This document shows, piece by piece, positions 7,621 to 10,511 of a stretch of DNA of 10,511 bases. The first letter of the stretch is position 1; each line of letters opens with the position of its first letter. The position numbers and the translations under genes are program-made. The DNA lies in contig LT642808.1 in NCBI GenBank assembly GCA_900128585.1, forward strand, positions 1-10,511, given 5' to 3'. The notes below the pieces were generated by a model. It had not been told where the DNA came from, ran no database searches, and was given only the letters and a program-made list of their open reading frames with translations. This stretch comes from Stramenopiles sp. TOSAG23-3. Taxonomy: Eukaryota; Sar.

Positions 7621-7720
7621 AATAATAATAATATTATTATTATATAATAAATATCTATTTTTAATTTTTTTCTTCCCAAAAAAAAAATAATAATTATTAT
7701 TTTATTATTTTATTTTATAT
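7621..7720. repeat. TAA/TTA palindromes and AT-only tract
   Basis: A perfect self-complementary stretch (TAA repeats running into TTA repeats) is centred near 7632-7633. A second, AATAATAATTATTATT, is at 7686-7701. The block between and after is nearly pure A and T. Such sequence can extrude cruciforms and is a frequent site of assembly error. Confidence 0.8.
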
Positions 7721-8000
7721 TGACTTTTTAGTAAAAAATGAATGAAAACTCTGTTTGGTTCAATAAACGATGTATGAGTCGATGCACCGGATTTATTTTT
7801 TCTTCTTTCGTGTATGTTGGCACGTCCATCATAAGATTTTAAATTTCAATAAGATAACTGACTGGGATATTGTGTAGTATTGAGATAATTTGAGACGGCG
7901 ATTACTTTTCATTTTTGAACGCAAGGTTTCAGCCTCGTCTTGTCCAGTCGAGAAAAACAAACAAAAACGGCCACCATAGCTTGTCTATTTTTGGAAAACG

Positions 8001-8741
8001 ATGAGTTTTCTAGGCTTTGCTGGTGACCTGCAAAGTTCTTTTCAGTCAGTTCAAAACTTGAAATCCGTTTTTGATATGGATGCTTTGAAGGACAAAATAG
8101 AAGCCGAAGAGAAAGAGCAGGACAAAGTGACTGAAAATAGCAAAAAGAAAGTCGACGAGGTATCGTATGAAAAACGTGGTAATAATAGTTCCAATAACCC
8201 AGGAGATGTCCCTATCGTTAGTTCGGCTTCACTCCTCTCCCCCGCAGAGGCCAAGAAACTAAAATCTTTTTCTACAGGAAGCGGAAGAAGCAGTGCTACC
8301 AGCCAGGTGGACAATAATAAGGCCAGGGAGAAGGTGGGCAAGGCACGATACTCGAACGGCCAGGTCTCCTCAGATTCCCTGGACGGGAAAAGTAGCGTGG
8401 ATGGGAGCGATGACGACGACGACGACATAGAATCGGGCAGCGGCATGCGTTTAGCAAGACGCGACGAGGGATTGGAAGAGTATGTGCCTGGTAGGGTTGG
8501 TGGCAGATACGATGATACGTTTAGTAGAGACTCTGCAAATGAGACCACGGATACCAGTAGTAGCGACGGGGCAACCAGTGGGATGTTTGGAGGCGCTGGC
8601 GCGTTGACTTCAGCCGTTACTTTCTTAAGAAATGTAGACTGGAGGTATTTGCGAAATGGTATTGGGGAAATACTGGAAGAGCACAAAAGCGCAGTTTGGA
8701 CATTTCTGTCGTTTCTGCTGCTGTATAAATTTCTCTTTTAA
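8001..8741 (+). CDS. Orphan C-tail-anchored membrane protein, 246 aa
   Basis: I do not recognise a family. The ATG at 8001 has A at -3, and the stop is TAA at 8739-8741. The N-terminus (1-25) is mildly amphipathic. Residues about 29-52 are a Lys/Glu-rich, possibly coiled-coil segment. The middle (55-200) is Ser/Asn/Gly-rich and probably disordered, with an acidic run of six Asp at 137-142. A Gly/Ala-rich segment (195-205) leads to the last 16 residues, 231-246, which are almost wholly hydrophobic (AVWTFLSFLLLYKFLF) and end the protein. No N-terminal signal peptide is seen. This is the layout of a tail-anchored protein: a cytosolic domain held in the ER, mitochondrial outer or another membrane by its last helix and inserted after translation. 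The span is short (about 16 residues) with one Lys inside it, so the target membrane cannot be told. Its promoter shares the spacer with the divergent Ser-rich gene. Confidence 0.85.
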   Translation: MSFLGFAGDLQSSFQSVQNLKSVFDMDALKDKIEAEEKEQDKVTENSKKKVDEVSYEKRGNNSSNNPGDVPIVSSASLLSPAEAKKLKSFSTGSGRSSATSQVDNNKAREKVGKARYSNGQVSSDSLDGKSSVDGSDDDDDDIESGSGMRLARRDEGLEEYVPGRVGGRYDDTFSRDSANETTDTSSSDGATSGMFGGAGALTSAVTFLRNVDWRYLRNGIGEILEEHKSAVWTFLSFLLLYKFLF

Positions 8742-8745
8742 AGAG

Positions 8746-8759
8746 CCCCCCCCCCCCCC
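8746..8759 (+). repeat. Poly-C run, 14 bases, just after a stop codon
   Basis: An unbroken run of 14 C begins five bases after the TAA of the tail-anchored gene, in an otherwise AT-rich 3' region. It falls in the likely 3' untranslated region. Run length may be uncertain because homopolymers are prone to sequencing error. Confidence 0.9.
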
Positions 8760-8917
8760 TTCCCGTCTCTGTCCGTGTGTCGTGTTTCAGTTTTTGAAAA
8801 TTTATAAATCTTGTGGAGTTAATTATTTACTTTCTACGGGTCTGAACACCTCGCATTTAAATTTTGTTTTTCCAAGTCTAGAAACTTTTGGATTTAATTT
8901 AAATTTTTTTTGATTAA

Positions 8918-8964
8918 ATTATAAAAAAAAATTAAAAATATGATATTTATTTAACACATTATGT
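8918..8964 (+). repeat. 47-bp inverted repeat, copy A
   Basis: These 47 bases (A-rich, ending ATTTAACACATTATGT) are the exact reverse complement of 10465-10511. They lie 59 bases beyond the stop of the minus-strand coiled-coil gene, in its likely 3' untranslated region, and include the AATAAA of that gene. The match ends sharply on the inner side at 8965. Confidence 0.92.
8946..8951 (-). promoter_or_regulatory. Candidate polyadenylation signal of the coiled-coil gene
   Basis: AATAAA reads on the minus strand 72 bases after the TGA stop of the coiled-coil gene, a normal distance. It lies inside copy A of the inverted repeat. Confidence 0.45.
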
Positions 8965-9023
8965 ACAGCAATTTGATGTTTATGGTGCGGAGTTTACATG
9001 ATCTCTACCTGTGCAGCAAGGCG

Positions 9024-9758
9024 TCAAAAGGTAAGGTAGTTGTCTTTGTGTTTCATAGTTTTGAAAGTCTTCTCCAGTTCTTGGAACTGTTTCATCAGCT
9101 CCATGTACTCAAGGTCTTTCCCCCCCTGCATTTCGCTTTGCCCCCGTTTCTGGGCTTCGGCCCGCGCGATACGGTGCTTCTTTTCTATCATACGCATTTC
9201 CCGAACATCTTTGAGCTCTGCCTTCTTCTTCTCGACCACTATGCGCTTTGCATGCCTTCCCGCCTCAAGCTTTTCCTCATACTCTTGGCGTCTTTGTTTT
9301 ATTTCCTCTTCTTTCTGCCGTTCTTTAACCCTTTCCTCCTCCATTTTCTTTGCTTTCCGTTCTCGCTTTCTCTTCTCGCTCTCTTTCTTCGCTTCTATCT
9401 TTTTGTGCTCAAGCCATGCAATTTCTTTCTCTCGCTCCGCCGACAGTTCCTGAAGGCGAATTCGCACCTTTTCCCTCTCGGCCTTTTTATGCCTTGCTAA
9501 CGCGGCGTACTTAGCGAAAGTCTCGTCCCTTCCTAAAGCATTTTCATGTCGTTTTCGGTCCGTTGGGCTAAGGCTAACCAAAGACGGAACGTGATGAGGA
9601 AGAACCATCAGCCCCTTTTCTTTCGCTTCTGCAAGGTCAATACTAAGCTGCATTTCCCGCATTTTATCCCGTAAGCTTTGAATCATCATTTCCTTATGGT
9701 CTAATATCGCCTCATGTTTGTAGACCTTGTCCATTTCCGATTCATTCAATGACACCAT
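9024..9758 (-). CDS. Orphan charged coiled-coil protein, 244 aa
   Basis: I do not recognise a family. The start is secure: the ATG at 9756-9758 is two codons from an in-frame TAA (9762-9764) and has A at -3. The stop is TGA at 9024-9026. Residues 1-45 are helical and acidic/basic. A short non-helical part (about 50-75, with PHHVPSLVSLSPTDRKR) follows, and from about 75 to 225 the chain is a nearly continuous Lys/Arg/Glu-rich helix that should form a coiled coil or single alpha-helix. No signal peptide or membrane span is seen. Composition like this is common in cytoskeletal and flagellar proteins, but that is a weak guide. The gene runs in the same direction as the fragment at 10335-10466 and converges on the tail-anchored gene. 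It sits wholly between the two copies of the 47-bp inverted repeat. Confidence 0.85.
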   Translation of the reverse strand: MVSLNESEMDKVYKHEAILDHKEMMIQSLRDKMREMQLSIDLAEAKEKGLMVLPHHVPSLVSLSPTDRKRHENALGRDETFAKYAALARHKKAEREKVRIRLQELSAEREKEIAWLEHKKIEAKKESEKRKRERKAKKMEEERVKERQKEEEIKQRRQEYEEKLEAGRHAKRIVVEKKKAELKDVREMRMIEKKHRIARAEAQKRGQSEMQGGKDLEYMELMKQFQELEKTFKTMKHKDNYLTF

Positions 9759-10086
9759 TCTTTAAATATAGGCAGTACGTTACCAAACCTCACTCACGCT
9801 TTTATGTATTCTCAAACACAAAAAATCGCAATCGCTTGAATACCCAAAAGAAAGAAACTTAAAATGAATGGAGCGCTTCTTCTATAAACACAATTCCTTT
9901 GGTATCCATTTCATTCTGTCTAATAACTTATATATCTTAAACCAGTTTTTTTTACTGTTTAGTTTAGCTCGTGCATTGTAAAATTCATTTTTATTAATTG
10001 TATATAGTAGTAGTAAAAAATATGAATAATTTTCGATGATATCAGTTTATTTTTGGTGGTGAGTGGTGGTTGTATTTCTTCTTTTC

Positions 10087-10102
10087 TTTTTTTTTTTTTT
10101 TT
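10087..10102 (+). repeat. Poly-T run, 16 bases
   Basis: An unbroken run of 16 T follows a pyrimidine-rich stretch of TTCTTCTTTTC type. It has no clear function; on the minus strand it would read as poly-A. Confidence 0.9.
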
Positions 10103-10223
10103 AAATATTTTTTAATAATAATAAAATAATAACTAACGGAAGAATGAATGCAAAGCAATTCACGGCAAAAAACAGCAGCAGGTCTTCGAAGAAGAAGAGG
10201 GGTAGGAAAAAAAAGAAGTAGTA

Positions 10224-10229
10224 TTTATT
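10224..10229 (-). promoter_or_regulatory. Candidate polyadenylation signal of the 3' gene fragment
   Basis: AATAAA reads on the minus strand about 105 bases after the TAA stop at 10335-10337. It supports this being the 3' end of a minus-strand gene, though the spacer is AT-rich. Confidence 0.35.
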
Positions 10230-10334
10230 AGTAATATACAGGTACATAACATAATCTATAAAATATTAGAAAAAAAGACGAGAAGAAGAGACAATAATGA
10301 CGGACAAAAGAAACGAACAGAGCGCGCGCACCAA

Positions 10335-10466
10335 TTAGGATAGAGCAGCATCAGCAGCCATTTCCGATTTGTTTTTCAAGCGTTTCTTTTTGGCTTTATC
10401 GACTACCTTACCAACAAGAGCAAAGATTTTGAACTTCGCCGATGCACGCAATGCGCCAGTGCCAAC
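10335..10466 (-). CDS. C-terminal fragment of an unknown gene, about 43 codons
   Basis: A minus-strand frame ends with TAA at 10335-10337 and reads 43 codons of protein-like sequence: a Gly/Ala start (VGTGALRASA), a hydrophobic patch (FKIFALVGKVV), a very basic stretch (KAKKKRLKNK) and an Ala-rich end. The GC content is clearly higher than the flanks, as in the coding parts of the other genes. There is no upstream ATG in this frame; it runs a few codons into the AT-rich repeat copy B and meets TAA at 10494-10496. It may be a last exon whose splice site I cannot place, or a gene cut by the repeat, or an assembly join. The family is unknown; the basic tail resembles that of small nucleic-acid-binding proteins only in composition. 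The opposite strand also has a frame open across part of this stretch, so the call is tentative. Confidence 0.35.
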   Translation of the reverse strand, partial: VGTGALRASAKFKIFALVGKVVDKAKKKRLKNKSEMAADAALS

Positions 10467-10511
10467 ATAATGTGTTAAATAAATATCATATTTTTAATTT
10501 TTTTTTATAAT
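10465..10511 (-). repeat. 47-bp inverted repeat, copy B, at the window edge
   Basis: The last 47 bases of the window are the exact reverse complement of 8918-8964. The match stops sharply on the inner side at 10464, where coding-like sequence begins. On the outer side it reaches the window end, so the repeat may be longer. Read on the plus strand, this copy carries AATAAA at 10478-10483. Confidence 0.92.

Larger units (their letters stand above)
7114..8000. other. Divergent 887-base spacer holding two promoters
   Basis: This stretch lies between the starts of two divergent genes, so both promoters and 5' leaders should be here. From left to right it holds a moderately AT-rich leader, a GGTACC-rich hairpin cluster (7291-7490), purine-rich GAA/GAAA tracts, perfect TAA/TTA palindromes, and from about 7741 a more mixed sequence that is probably the promoter and 5' leader of the rightward gene. 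The last 60 bases (A-rich, with AAACAAACAAAAA) look like a leader. No reading frame of note and no tRNA-like fold was seen. Confidence 0.65.
8742..9023. other. Convergent 3' spacer
   Basis: This 282-base spacer separates the stops of two convergent genes. It starts with a 14-base C run, turns very AT-rich, and contains the first copy of the 47-bp inverted repeat (8918-8964). It has no credible gene. An ATTAAA at about 8913-8918 could serve the rightward gene, but the local AT content makes it weak. Confidence 0.65.
9759..10334. other. AT-rich spacer upstream of the coiled-coil gene
   Basis: This 576-base stretch should hold the promoter of the minus-strand coiled-coil gene (near 9759-10000) and the 3' region of the fragment to its right. 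It has a 16-base T run (10087-10102), TAA repeats (about 10111-10130), purine-rich GAA segments (about 10187-10220) and a candidate minus-strand AATAAA. A 25-codon basic frame at 10144-10221 is discussed as a finding and not called as a gene. No RNA gene was recognised. Confidence 0.6.

Noticed and set aside
7470-7679. Minus-strand frame of 69 codons, almost all Phe, Leu, Ile and Tyr
   Set aside because: It is made by the GAA and TAA simple repeats and has no complexity of its own.
8051-8686. Minus-strand frame of 211 codons opposite the tail-anchored gene
   Set aside because: It is Ser/Leu/Pro-rich, as expected from the complement of a Ser/Asp/Glu-rich coding strand. The plus frame has a well-placed start, a terminal membrane anchor and a stop right after it.
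8961-9500. Plus-strand frames opposite the coiled-coil gene, apparently rich in membrane-like Leu/Phe
   Set aside because: Lys/Glu codons read in reverse give Phe/Leu/Ser, so the apparent membrane protein is a shadow of the coiled-coil gene.
9761-9770. TATA-like TATATTTAAA upstream of the coiled-coil gene
   Set aside because: It ends two bases before the ATG, too close to act as a TATA box; AT-rich chance match.
10335-10433. Plus-strand frame across the 3' gene fragment, ending near 10433
   Set aside because: It has no good start, its composition is unremarkable, and the minus-strand frame fits better with a following AATAAA and a basic protein-like tail. It is not fully excluded.

Overview
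The window looks like nuclear DNA of a microbial eukaryote (protist or alga). The genes are long and intronless, they alternate strands, and they are separated by strongly AT-rich spacers carrying homopolymers and simple repeats. The proteins are of eukaryotic type (IQ, ankyrin and WW modules, a tail-anchored membrane protein, coiled coils). AATAAA-like signals follow several stop codons, and every translated frame fits the standard code (stops TAA and TGA). I cannot name the organism. A flagellated lineage such as a stramenopile would suit the first protein, but that is a guess.

Layout: (1) 3-5315 (+) is the 3' part of a very large scaffold-type gene. Its frame is open to the left window edge. 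The visible order is IQ motifs mixed with tryptophan-centred helical units, about ten ankyrin repeats, five more IQ motifs, a weak WW-like unit, a TPR-like helical region, one IQ motif and five C-terminal WW domains. (2) 5316-5694 is a convergent spacer with a degenerate 27-31 bp minisatellite. (3) 5695-7113 (-) encodes a 472-residue, Ser-rich, probably disordered basic protein of unknown family. (4) 7114-8000 is a divergent spacer with a GGTACC-rich hairpin cluster, purine-rich GAA tracts and perfect TAA/TTA palindromes. (5) 8001-8741 (+) encodes a 246-residue protein with a C-terminal membrane anchor. A run of 14 C starts five bases after its stop. (6) 9024-9758 (-) encodes a 244-residue charged coiled-coil protein. 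(7) 10335-10466 (-) looks like the last 43 codons of another gene. It is fused at its upstream side to a 47-bp sequence that is the exact reverse complement of 8918-8964.

The genes do not form an obvious pathway. The first protein looks like a calmodulin/centrin-binding cytoskeletal or basal-body scaffold; the other four are orphans by eye. The most unusual points are the module combination of the first protein and the perfect 47-bp inverted repeat that brackets the coiled-coil gene and ends at the right window edge.
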